From positions 1 through 62,433 of the forward strand of contig CAZSMK010000051.1 in the NCBI GenBank assembly GCA_964608095.1: a DNA stretch of 62,433 nt, given 5' to 3'. Both the position numbers and the translations under genes were made by a program. This stretch comes from CAZSMK01 sp964608095 (GTDB lineage: Bacteria; Sumerlaeota; Sumerlaeia; MWCT01; JAGHBZ01). How positions within the stretch are numbered: position 1 is the stretch's first letter; every line of letters begins with the position of its first letter. Below the pieces are notes generated by a model. The model saw only the letters and a program-made list of their open reading frames with translations. It was not told where the DNA came from and searched no databases. Positions 1 through 7,656 of the stretch are shown one piece after another.

Positions 1-185
1 TGAAGAAGAGGGATAATGTTTCAGAGGAAAAGGTCAAGAAGATTCTTGATTCCCAGATGCCCGACGAGGAAAAAGTTAAAAGGGCTGATTTTATCATTGA
101 TAACAGCGGGTCCAAAGAGGAGACCATGAAACAAGTGAGAGACATCCTTCAGTCTCTTGGAATCTCTGAAGATCTCCTTACCTGA
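1..185 (+). CDS. coaE: Dephospho-CoA kinase, C-terminal fragment
   Basis: Only the last 60 codons lie in the window, in the frame beginning at base 3 and ending at the TGA at 183-185. The tail reads SQMPDEEKVKRADFIIDNSG, the well-known C-terminal signature of CoaE (SQ-x-P-x-EEK...AD-x-IDNSG). This enzyme phosphorylates the 3'-hydroxyl of dephospho-CoA with ATP, the last step of coenzyme A synthesis. The P-loop lies upstream of the window and cannot be checked. It is followed 91 bases later by rho on the same strand. The identification rests on a short but diagnostic tail. Confidence 0.85.
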   Translation, partial: KKRDNVSEEKVKKILDSQMPDEEKVKRADFIIDNSGSKEETMKQVRDILQSLGISEDLLT

Positions 186-276
186 TCGTGACCAATGTGC
201 AATTGTGCTCTCAGATGAGAGCCTTTAAATATAGTAGACTGTATTATTTATCAATTTTCTAAGCGAGGAAACGAGC

Positions 277-1641
277 ATGGGAAGAAAAAAAGAAAATAAC
301 TCAAATCATGAGAAAACTGTTCAGAACGTTGCTCAGAATAATTCCAATGGCGCTGCGAATGAACAAGTGGTTGACGAGAAAAAAATCAAGCTGGACGTGG
401 ATGAACTAAAGAAGAAGACCATAGCAAAACTCCAAAAACTCGCACGAGATCTCAACATCGAGGGATATTATAACCTGCGCAAACAGGACCTCATTTTTGA
501 AATTATCAAGACACGTGCTGAAAAAGAAGGCTTCATGTTCGGACATGGTGTCCTGGAGATTCTACCGGATGGCTTCGGGTTTATGCGTTCTCCTGATTAC
601 AACTATCTACCCGGGCCGGACGATATCTATGTATCTCCCTCCCAGATTAGGCGTTTTAATCTGAGAACCGGCGACACAGTTTCAGGTATCATTCGTCCCC
701 CGAAGGATAATGAGCGCTACTTCGCTCTCCTCAAGGTAGAAGCGGTCAATGGGGAAAACCCCGAAGTTGCCAAGCATATCACCATATTCGATAACTTGAC
801 TCCCCTCTATCCTATGGAACGGATAAAGCTCGAGACGGTTACGAATAAGATGACCACGCGCGTAATGGATCTCCTTACCCCAATAGGAAAAGGACAACGC
901 GGGTTGATCGTTGCGGCGCCAAGAACAGGGAAAACCATTATTCTCCAGGATATCGCCAATGCCATTACTACGAACCATCCCGATGTGTACCTCATTGTCC
1001 TTCTGATTGATGAACGCCCGGAAGAAGTTACGGATATGGAACGCTCGGTGAAAGGCGAGGTGGTCTCTTCGACGTTCGATGAGCCGGCGGAACGTCATGT
1101 CCAGGTTGCGGAGATGATCCTTGAGAAGGCAAAACGCCTTGTCGAGTACAAACGGGATGTGGTGATTCTGCTCGACAGTATTACACGCCTTGCACGTGCG
1201 TATAATACCATTACGCCTTCCTCCGGCAGAGTCCTCTCTGGCGGTGTTGAGGCAACAGCACTGCAACGACCTAAACGCTTTTTCGGCGCTGCACGCAATA
1301 TCGAAGAAGGCGGTAGCCTGACCATTATGGCGACCGCTCTTATTGAGACCGGTAGCCGTATGGATGAAGTTATTTTTGAAGAATTTAAGGGAACCGGGAA
1401 TATGGAACTCCATCTCGATCGTCGCTTGGCAGACCGTCGTGTTTTTCCTTCCATAGATATCACACGCTCCGGAACGAGAAAAGAAGAACTCCTTCTGCCT
1501 GAAAATGACATCACGCGTATATGGCTCCTTAGAAAAGTCCTGAGTGATATGAATCCGATCGAATGTATGGAACAACTGGTCGAGCGCCTCCGAAAAACCA
1601 AAAGCAATCAGGAATTTCTTGACAGGCTAAGTAATCTTTAG
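277..1641 (+). CDS. rho: Transcription termination factor Rho
   Basis: This is the ATP-dependent RNA helicase that ends transcription at Rho-dependent sites; it works as a hexamer in the cytoplasm. The 454-residue protein has a polar Asn/Lys-rich extension (about residues 1-36), a Rho N-terminal helical domain (about 38-80), a cold-shock-like RNA-binding domain with DGFGFMR (98-104), and a RecA-like ATPase with Walker A AAPRTGKT (213-220) and Walker B VVILLD (295-300). E. coli Rho is 419 residues, so the extra length is mainly at the N-terminus. The start is ATG 277 with GAGGAA six bases upstream. The Walker A reads PRTGKT rather than the PKAGKT of E. coli, a substitution in the region that binds bicyclomycin. 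It sits between coaE and rpmE. Confidence 0.97.
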   Translation: MGRKKENNSNHEKTVQNVAQNNSNGAANEQVVDEKKIKLDVDELKKKTIAKLQKLARDLNIEGYYNLRKQDLIFEIIKTRAEKEGFMFGHGVLEILPDGFGFMRSPDYNYLPGPDDIYVSPSQIRRFNLRTGDTVSGIIRPPKDNERYFALLKVEAVNGENPEVAKHITIFDNLTPLYPMERIKLETVTNKMTTRVMDLLTPIGKGQRGLIVAAPRTGKTIILQDIANAITTNHPDVYLIVLLIDERPEEVTDMERSVKGEVVSSTFDEPAERHVQVAEMILEKAKRLVEYKRDVVILLDSITRLARAYNTITPSSGRVLSGGVEATALQRPKRFFGAARNIEEGGSLTIMATALIETGSRMDEVIFEEFKGTGNMELHLDRRLADRRVFPSIDITRSGTRKEELLLPENDITRIWLLRKVLSDMNPIECMEQLVERLRKTKSNQEFLDRLSNL

Positions 1642-1728
1642 GTAACATTTACTTTCTGTATAATTTGGATAAGTATGGCTGCTATCGTTGTAGCGCGTCC
1701 CTTATTTTGAAAGGAGTTAGAGGCAAAC

Positions 1729-1953
1729 GTGAAGAAAGGTATACATCCTGAATTTAAAGAATGTAAAGTGGTATGTGCCTGCGGCAATACATTCGTGACT
1801 CGCTCCACGAAGGAAGAGATCCGGCTTGAGATTTGTTCAAATTGCCATCCCTTCTTTACCGGCAAGCAGAAATTCGTGGATACCGCGGGTCGTGTGGAAA
1901 AATTTTATCGTCGCTACGGCGCAAAAAAAGAGCAAGCAAAGAATTCCGAATAG
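1729..1953 (+). CDS. rpmE: 50S ribosomal protein L31
   Basis: This is a small zinc-type L31 of the large ribosomal subunit, 74 residues, starting MKKGIHPEF, the usual L31 N-terminus. Four cysteines (C16, C18, C37, C40; the last two in CSNCHPF) form the zinc ribbon of the zinc-containing (C+) form, and HPFFTGKQKF is the conserved core. The start is a GTG at 1729, preceded by AAGGAG at 1711-1716. The coaE-rho-rpmE order suggests a shared information-processing unit. A release-factor gene often follows rpmE elsewhere; here the RNase P RNA gene follows. Confidence 0.95.
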   Translation: MKKGIHPEFKECKVVCACGNTFVTRSTKEEIRLEICSNCHPFFTGKQKFVDTAGRVEKFYRRYGAKKEQAKNSE

Positions 1954-1956
1954 TTC

Positions 1957-1992
1957 GAGGGGATTTTTATACACATCTGTCGTCCCTCTTTT
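1957..1992 (+). terminator. Possible terminator after rpmE
   Basis: GAGGGGA (1957-1963) can pair with TCCCTC (1983-1988), leaving one bulged G, followed by TTTTG. The loop is about 19 bases, so the structure is loose. It lies directly after the rpmE stop. Confidence 0.35.
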
Positions 1993-2071
1993 GTCTGATT
2001 CAATTACAGGAAAAGAGTCCCTTCTTTCTCGTTAACCTGATTTGCTCTCGATACGAGAAGCGGGTAGACCA

Positions 2072-2101
2072 TTGACTTTTCTTTCCACTTCATGCTATAG
2101 T
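2072..2101 (+). promoter_or_regulatory. Promoter of the RNase P RNA gene
   Basis: A sigma-70-like promoter: TTGACT (2072-2077), 18-base spacer, TATAGT (2096-2101) with an extended -10 TG at 2093-2094. Start of transcription is expected near 2108-2111, exactly where the P1 helix of the RNA begins. Confidence 0.75.
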
Positions 2102-2110
2102 ATAAATATA

Positions 2111-2512
2111 AAGGTATGACGCGAAGTCGGGTGAACGCTCTGTTTCATTTCGAGAAGCAGAGAGGAAAGTCCGAACACCGAAGGGCAAGACGCCAGGTAA
2201 CGCCTGGGAACGGGATGTACAAGCATTCCGTTACGGAAAGTGCCACAGAAACAAGACCGCCGATGGACATTGACGTGTCTCAGGCAAGGGTGAAACGGTG
2301 GAGTAAGAGCCCACCAGTTCCGTTGGTAACAGTGGAAGCTGGTAAACCCCGTCTGGTGCAAGGTCAAATAGGGGAGGAAGCGGTGGACCCGCCGCATTTG
2401 ACTCCCGGGTAGGCTGCATGAGGCGACTGGTGACAGGCGTCCCAGATAAATGTTCACCACCTTGCTTCGGCAAGGGACAGAATTCGGCTTATAACCTTCG
2501 CGTCATACCTTT
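2111..2512 (+). ncRNA. rnpB: RNase P RNA, bacterial A-type
   Basis: This is the catalytic RNA of ribonuclease P, which removes 5' leaders from tRNA precursors. Seen in the sequence: a 16-base perfect P1 helix between AAGGTATGACGCGAAG (2111-2126) and its complement at 2497-2512; the conserved GAGGAAAGTCC (2162-2172); ACAGAAACAAGACCGCC near 2246; GTAAGAGCCCACC near 2302; and the 3' signature ACAGAATTCGGCTTATA (about 2477-2493). Length is about 402 bases, normal for the A type. TATCTTTTT follows P1, so P1 plus the U-run may also act as terminator. Its last 10 bases overlap the end of the convergent dehydrogenase gene. Confidence 0.95.
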
Positions 2513-3522
2513 ATCTTTTTGCCCTCTCGTAAGGAAGTTTCTGTTGCTTCAATAAGATGAGTCACTTTTATTCCATGCGCGCCGTCAGTCAGTGGAGTCT
2601 CTCCCGTTTCCATGCACTCGGCAAAATGGCTGACCTCTACATATAAGGGCTCGGTGAATACAAAGTGCGGAATAGTCGCTTCACCCCTTCTAATTTTTGC
2701 CTGGAACTCACTGAAGGTCGCTGCAGGACTGGTTGATTCAATCGCTTCGATCTCAATTGCCCGATTGAAAAGGGTGATGCGCGCCTCAACATTCACATCA
2801 TCATAGATTAACATCTTCTTACTACCGACCACGACCATTTGCCGGACCTTGACAGGATTTAACCAGTTTAGCTGGAGATTGGCGAGGACTCGATTCGAAA
2901 AACCAGCGGTTGCGAACACTACGTCCTCAAATTTGTTCTGGAGATAACGTGCGCCGTATGCCGCTACCCATTCCGGTAGCGTGCCCAGAAGGTAAAGTAA
3001 AATCGAATAGTCATGAGGTGCAAGGTTCCATAAGACGTTGACATCTTCACGGACTTTTCCAAGGCTCATGCGCTGTGACATTATAAAATAAAGTTCTCCC
3101 AGCTCACCCGACTCGTAAAGTGTCTTCATCATCCGTACCGCTGCATTGTAAAGAAATGTATGCCCCACCATTAAGATACATCCCTTTTTATCCGCCAGAT
3201 CTTTGAGCTCCCTGGCTTCCGCGACCGTCATCGCAAGCGGTTTTTCAACCAGTACATGCTTTCCTGCCAAAAGCGCGTGCCTCGCCTGCTCGTAATGCAG
3301 TCCTGCAGGGGTGCTTATAATTAGTCCTTCAATTTCGTTGTCTTCGAGCAGTTCGTTGAAATTGCGCGTCGTTTCAAGCGAAGAGTATCGACGGCTGCAT
3401 TTCTCCACTTTTTCTCGTGAAATATCGCAAATAGTTTTTACTTTGAGATTCTCTATTCCCATGGCGTTTCTAAGAAGATAGGGACCCCAATACCCCAATC
3501 CCACGACTGCAATGGTCTTCAT
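2503..3522 (-). CDS. Gfo/Idh/MocA-family NAD(P)-dependent sugar dehydrogenase
   Basis: This is a 339-residue Rossmann oxidoreductase. The N-terminal dinucleotide motif is GLGYWG (residues 8-13), and EKPLAM carries the usual catalytic-site lysine at K94. The family oxidises sugars or nucleotide sugars; the GLGYWGPYLLRN start resembles the WlbA/WbpB subgroup acting on UDP-N-acetyl-hexosaminuronates, but the substrate is not proven. ATG 3522 has GAGGA ten bases upstream. It follows a deacetylase-like gene by 13 bases, so the two are probably co-transcribed and may modify a surface glycan. Oddly, its TGA stop (2503-2505) lies inside the P1 helix of the convergent RNase P RNA gene. Confidence 0.85.
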   Translation of the reverse strand: MKTIAVVGLGYWGPYLLRNAMGIENLKVKTICDISREKVEKCSRRYSSLETTRNFNELLEDNEIEGLIISTPAGLHYEQARHALLAGKHVLVEKPLAMTVAEARELKDLADKKGCILMVGHTFLYNAAVRMMKTLYESGELGELYFIMSQRMSLGKVREDVNVLWNLAPHDYSILLYLLGTLPEWVAAYGARYLQNKFEDVVFATAGFSNRVLANLQLNWLNPVKVRQMVVVGSKKMLIYDDVNVEARITLFNRAIEIEAIESTSPAATFSEFQAKIRRGEATIPHFVFTEPLYVEVSHFAECMETGETPLTDGAHGIKVTHLIEATETSLREGKKIKV

Positions 3523-3535
3523 GTTTTTTTGTTCC

Positions 3536-5041
3536 TCACTTTACCTGATCTATTGATATCTTGTTTTTAACCGCGTGCCAGCGCTCTCTTGCTTTTGTGC
3601 AAATCTCTCCGTATGAGAGATGAGCAACGTCCTTATGTGATAAGGAGTCGGCGATAAAATGTGTGAGACAATCCCGCCATTTGTCCCAGCCGAAACTCTC
3701 GAGGTTAGACGTATGCCATACAATCGATAAAAGTCCTTGTGTAGCTCTGCATTGGTTAAGTAATTCTGCTAAAACATTGTGCGCTGCCGGTGGGATAAGT
3801 TTACGATGATACCGGAGCGTCACGTCCATAGCTGTCAGGGGAATTTCAATTATCGGAATTTCTTTTCTTTTTCTTAAATCGAAGGGGATAAACGGGAAAG
3901 ATGTTCCTGCGCGAAATCCCTCATGTTTTGAATATCCAAGCGTTGCATCGTAACTCAATCCTGCATGATGGGCTGCATACCAGCTCCCCGGAATCCTGAA
4001 TCTCAAATAATGATGACGGACTCCATGAATAGTGCGGCGAAATAGAGCCTCGATTTTTTCCTTTTCTGCAGCCATCTCTTCCGGGCTATCCATGCATTGA
4101 TAGGTACAGTGCAGACCGATTTCGTCATCCTCTGTTAATGTACTCATTAATCGTTCCTGCAGATTCCTATTTGCCGCAAGATCATAATATTCCCATTCTG
4201 TCTTCCGCTGTGGGATTATAAAAAAACCTGTCTTGATCGACAGCGTTTCCTCCATTTTTCGTATCTGTGGAAATCCCCAGTAAGGGTCCGGCTTTTTATG
4301 AAGAAGAAACTTCAGGGAATCCAGCGAATAATGAAAAATGCTACCTATCTTTTTTTCTCGTAACAAGCCTGCCAGGGGGGCGCCTACTACCTTGAGAAAA
4401 GTATAATACTCGAGGATATCGATGTCGAAACTGAGTGATATACATGTCTTTCCGTCGTGTAAAGAGGTATCCGACCGGATGTCGACAAATTCTTTCAGGA
4501 TATTCAGGAGGAGAAGAATCCACAAGTCAACGCAGGGATGTTGAATCACTCCCGATTTATATTGCCAACTCCGACTCACTGGAAAACGTTCATGTTCGTC
4601 CAGACCAGAAGGATCATATTCTTCAGCGCGTGTGATGAGGTAAAAAATGCCGCCGAAAAGATCAAAATTGATTCGGACATGTGAACCTTCGCGGATTATA
4701 TAATCACGGGCACCGGGTTTCTTCAAGATAACCGGTCCTTTGATTCCACCAAAATCAAAGGTCTCATTGCTTGTGTGAGATACAGCATAGGTGTGCCAGA
4801 AATCACGATTCATCCAGACATTGCAGATTCTTTCGCCGTTTTCAGCGCTGCTGGTTTCTCCATAGCAAATCGCCACTTCACCCGTTTCCGGTTTTACGAA
4901 GTGAGATAGGGGAGAAATGAGTACCTGCTCTTGTATACCGGTTCTGTAGAGAAAGAAGGCTATCAGATATTCGATCTCGGAAGAACGATCCTTCAAGAGC
5001 ACATCGTCTATATAAAATCGTATTCTCATGTGTAAATACAA
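3536..5041 (-). CDS. Polysaccharide deacetylase-like protein
   Basis: The 501-residue protein has an N-terminal region of about 180 residues that I do not recognise (possibly like the DUF7033 domain), then a NodB-like section. Its metal motif is SLSFDIDI in place of the usual TFDD, followed further on by DEIGLHCTYQ. These are typical of a divergent deacetylase subgroup that acts on sugars or glycans; catalytic activity is an inference. No signal peptide is evident, so it probably works in the cytoplasm. TTG 5041 is the likeliest start because AGGA stands six bases before it; ATG 5029 is an alternative without a good site. It lies 7 bases after the gene at 5049-7649 and before the Gfo/Idh dehydrogenase. 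Confidence 0.65.
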   Translation of the reverse strand: MYLHMRIRFYIDDVLLKDRSSEIEYLIAFFLYRTGIQEQVLISPLSHFVKPETGEVAICYGETSSAENGERICNVWMNRDFWHTYAVSHTSNETFDFGGIKGPVILKKPGARDYIIREGSHVRINFDLFGGIFYLITRAEEYDPSGLDEHERFPVSRSWQYKSGVIQHPCVDLWILLLLNILKEFVDIRSDTSLHDGKTCISLSFDIDILEYYTFLKVVGAPLAGLLREKKIGSIFHYSLDSLKFLLHKKPDPYWGFPQIRKMEETLSIKTGFFIIPQRKTEWEYYDLAANRNLQERLMSTLTEDDEIGLHCTYQCMDSPEEMAAEKEKIEALFRRTIHGVRHHYLRFRIPGSWYAAHHAGLSYDATLGYSKHEGFRAGTSFPFIPFDLRKRKEIPIIEIPLTAMDVTLRYHRKLIPPAAHNVLAELLNQCRATQGLLSIVWHTSNLESFGWDKWRDCLTHFIADSLSHKDVAHLSYGEICTKARERWHAVKNKISIDQVK

Positions 5042-5048
5042 TGTTTTC

Positions 5049-7649
5049 CTAACGGAGTACCTTTAGTTTTACTTCCTGCCTGGCTGTGGTAGTGCCGGAT
5101 TTCGCCATAAGAGTAAATTCAATCGTTCCGTCATGAGGCATCTCAGATATCTTACCGGATATTATGCCGGTTTTGGAGGAAATCTTTATTCCGGTCGGGG
5201 CATTCAAAATAGAGAAACTAAGGTTATCCCTTTCCCGCAATGATAATGTATATTCTGGTTTTCCGCCCAGGACACGTCCCAGCGAATATAGGGATGATAC
5301 CCGGAAGTTGAAGGGCTTATGTAATCGTAGGGTCTGGGGTGGTGTACTGTATATGAAAGGATGCGGGAGTTCGAGTTGACGGCTATACCCGCTTTTTGAA
5401 CCGTTTTCATCCACTGCTTGTATCCTGTAAAAGCACTTATTGAAACCATCATCACACACCAGGTCTGCTCCAACCACTTTTATTTTTGTCTGATCCGTCG
5501 TGGTAACAAGATTACGCGGAATAGAGACCAGTTGACCATGGACATCTTTTTCATGGAGCTCCTCCCTGGATAGGATGTTTTCTTCTTCCGGTAGGGGCCA
5601 GAGTCCTAACACTTCATGAGGTTCGGGATCGGGTGAGAAGCCATCTTCATTGCTGCCGTAAATTTCATAATAGTGCGCTGCGGTGACGTTTTCGCTCGAC
5701 GAAGATTCCCAGTGAAGTATAATCTCATTGCCCTCGATCTCATATCCTATCTGCTCCGGTCGACCGGGTCCTTCAGGAATGAAACTCCAGATATCGCTCC
5801 ATGACGACCATATGCCATTCTCATCCAAGGATTTAACACGCCAGTAATATTTCTGTCCGGGATTTAAAAGCCCCTCATAAGGAATTGAATACTCAGCCTT
5901 ACCTGCATGTTTCGTGCGCGAGATCAACTTTTCGAAGTTCGGGCTCAATGACCAGCGACAATCGGCTCTATCGCTTAACATAAAGAGATAGTCCACTATC
6001 TCATCGCCATCGGGATCTCTTGCCGATTCCCATTTGAAGGTAAAACGAAGTGTATCAACATGTCCTTTATCAGGGGGATAGAGCGGTTTAGGTGCAGGAT
6101 CGGGTGGCTTGTTCACGGTAGTTTCACGCCATATATGCGTTATCCTGGCTTCGCCCGGACTGTTGCACGAATACCTGATCTTGTTATCTCCCAGCCGAAG
6201 CGAAGGCATTGATAATGATGATGTCTGAAAATCAACATTTATTTTAAGGTGGTTTATTTGTAAATCCTCAGCCCCCTCGTTTATCTGAATCTTTACGTAA
6301 AAACTATTTTCCGAATCGGATAATACCTTTGCCAAAAGCGAATCAAGTTGAGCCTTGATAGGACCATTCATCTCATTTACGACGTGTGAGTCTAAAGGAT
6401 ACCATCGTGATCTTCGGCTCTTTCCGAGAGCCACGGATATCGCCTCTTTCTTATCCTGGTCTGAGATATCGAGTTCAATCTCGCCGCCTACTATGGGATA
6501 AGGTGATAGAAAAGGAATGATCATTACAGCCGGTTGCCCTGGTTTGTAAACCCGGATATACCCCTCTTCATTATTTGTAGAGATGTTTTCTGATTCGTGG
6601 AGACCGAACCGTGTAAATAAAGCGAGTCTGGTTGGGTTATATTCGATCTTACCATGATACAGGCGCTTGTTGTACCATCTGTGTGCCGGGTAGAACCGAA
6701 ACTTATTGCGATTCTTCCACAGGAAGACGAGTTTTTCATCCGGACGAAGTGTAAAAGATATATCAGGAATATCAGATTCAGTCAAAGGGGAATACGTGCT
6801 TGAGGTTTCTCCAATGAAGAGGCTTGCGGCTCTTTCGTCAAAGCGTCGTGGCGGCCTGTTCGGCGACCGGGCGTCATGAATCATTAAGCTGAGATGGTGC
6901 GTGCGTTTTGCCAGATAATGATCTTGCATGAGTTCTGCCACGGAAACCATTGTCCGGTTGTCATAATCAAGATAGAAGACATTCTGATCACCGTCCATAA
7001 GATGCCATGAATCGTCAAAAAAGACTTCACTTATGCAATGTTTATACACACGCACTTTTCGTGCCTTCAAATCCGACGAGCGCCACAGAGTACCAAGAAT
7101 ATGGTCGTCATTGAAACAGATAGAAGCGTTAAAACCCTGGTAGAAAAGGAGAGGGCTATTATAGTAATAGTGGGGGATACCTTCTCCGGCATGTGCCCGA
7201 TGTCGAATATGAAACTCATATAGTGCCCGTGCCTTCTCAGAGTCGCTCATGCCTTCTTCGATTATATCACTGAGAAGGTCGTCCATGGATAACCACATAG
7301 CACCGCCATTTACTTTGACGCGAGGATTTACAAGGGGCGTCGTACCAATGTTCTCTATACTCAACTCGATATTGGGTTCAAAAAGAGGTAAATCGATTCT
7401 CTGACCCGAGGGTGGCAAAAGGGTATTGAATCCATCGAGTGTGCCCTCCATAACCACGTGATAGATGGCCTCTCTGGCGGATACTTCTTTTACCGTTTTC
7501 TTCTCTTTTATACCTTCGTTGAAGATAAGTTCCGCACCGGCAATTTCGCATTGTTGAATTATAATCACACATACGAGTACACAGAGACTTATCCGGAAAA
7601 TGGGTAGATAGTTCCTTGTTGTATGGAATGTCATTCGAGGTTTTTCCAT
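5049..7649 (-). CDS. Secreted multidomain protein with transglutaminase-like core
   Basis: Residue numbers below count from an upstream GTG at 7691; the likelier start is ATG 7649 (residue 15), which lies after the mutL stop. A hydrophobic segment (about residues 29-53) is a signal peptide or anchor. A transglutaminase-like fold is suggested by C192 in NASICFNDD, H218 in KHCISEVFFDDSW and D233 in HLMDGD, matching the Cys-His-Asp triad order and spacing. Further on are two fibronectin-III-like regions (about 555-720, with YYWRVKSLDENG) and a C-terminal putative Ig module (TGIKISSKTGIISGKI). Such proteins often act on envelope peptides or are inactive scaffolds. It sits between mutL and a deacetylase-like gene with near-zero spacing. 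Function unknown. Confidence 0.6.
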   Translation of the reverse strand: MEKPRMTFHTTRNYLPIFRISLCVLVCVIIIQQCEIAGAELIFNEGIKEKKTVKEVSAREAIYHVVMEGTLDGFNTLLPPSGQRIDLPLFEPNIELSIENIGTTPLVNPRVKVNGGAMWLSMDDLLSDIIEEGMSDSEKARALYEFHIRHRAHAGEGIPHYYYNSPLLFYQGFNASICFNDDHILGTLWRSSDLKARKVRVYKHCISEVFFDDSWHLMDGDQNVFYLDYDNRTMVSVAELMQDHYLAKRTHHLSLMIHDARSPNRPPRRFDERAASLFIGETSSTYSPLTESDIPDISFTLRPDEKLVFLWKNRNKFRFYPAHRWYNKRLYHGKIEYNPTRLALFTRFGLHESENISTNNEEGYIRVYKPGQPAVMIIPFLSPYPIVGGEIELDISDQDKKEAISVALGKSRRSRWYPLDSHVVNEMNGPIKAQLDSLLAKVLSDSENSFYVKIQINEGAEDLQINHLKINVDFQTSSLSMPSLRLGDNKIRYSCNSPGEARITHIWRETTVNKPPDPAPKPLYPPDKGHVDTLRFTFKWESARDPDGDEIVDYLFMLSDRADCRWSLSPNFEKLISRTKHAGKAEYSIPYEGLLNPGQKYYWRVKSLDENGIWSSWSDIWSFIPEGPGRPEQIGYEIEGNEIILHWESSSSENVTAAHYYEIYGSNEDGFSPDPEPHEVLGLWPLPEEENILSREELHEKDVHGQLVSIPRNLVTTTDQTKIKVVGADLVCDDGFNKCFYRIQAVDENGSKSGYSRQLELPHPFIYSTPPQTLRLHKPFNFRVSSLYSLGRVLGGKPEYTLSLRERDNLSFSILNAPTGIKISSKTGIISGKISEMPHDGTIEFTLMAKSGTTTARQEVKLKVLR

Positions 7650-7656
7650 TGCCGTC

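Noticed and set aside
682..1607. Long minus-strand open frames within rho
   Set aside because: They lie opposite a strongly conserved gene and have no recognisable features; they are shadows.
2095..2473. Several open frames on both strands between 2095 and 2473
   Set aside because: The stretch is the RNase P RNA; the frames have no ribosome sites and no protein features.
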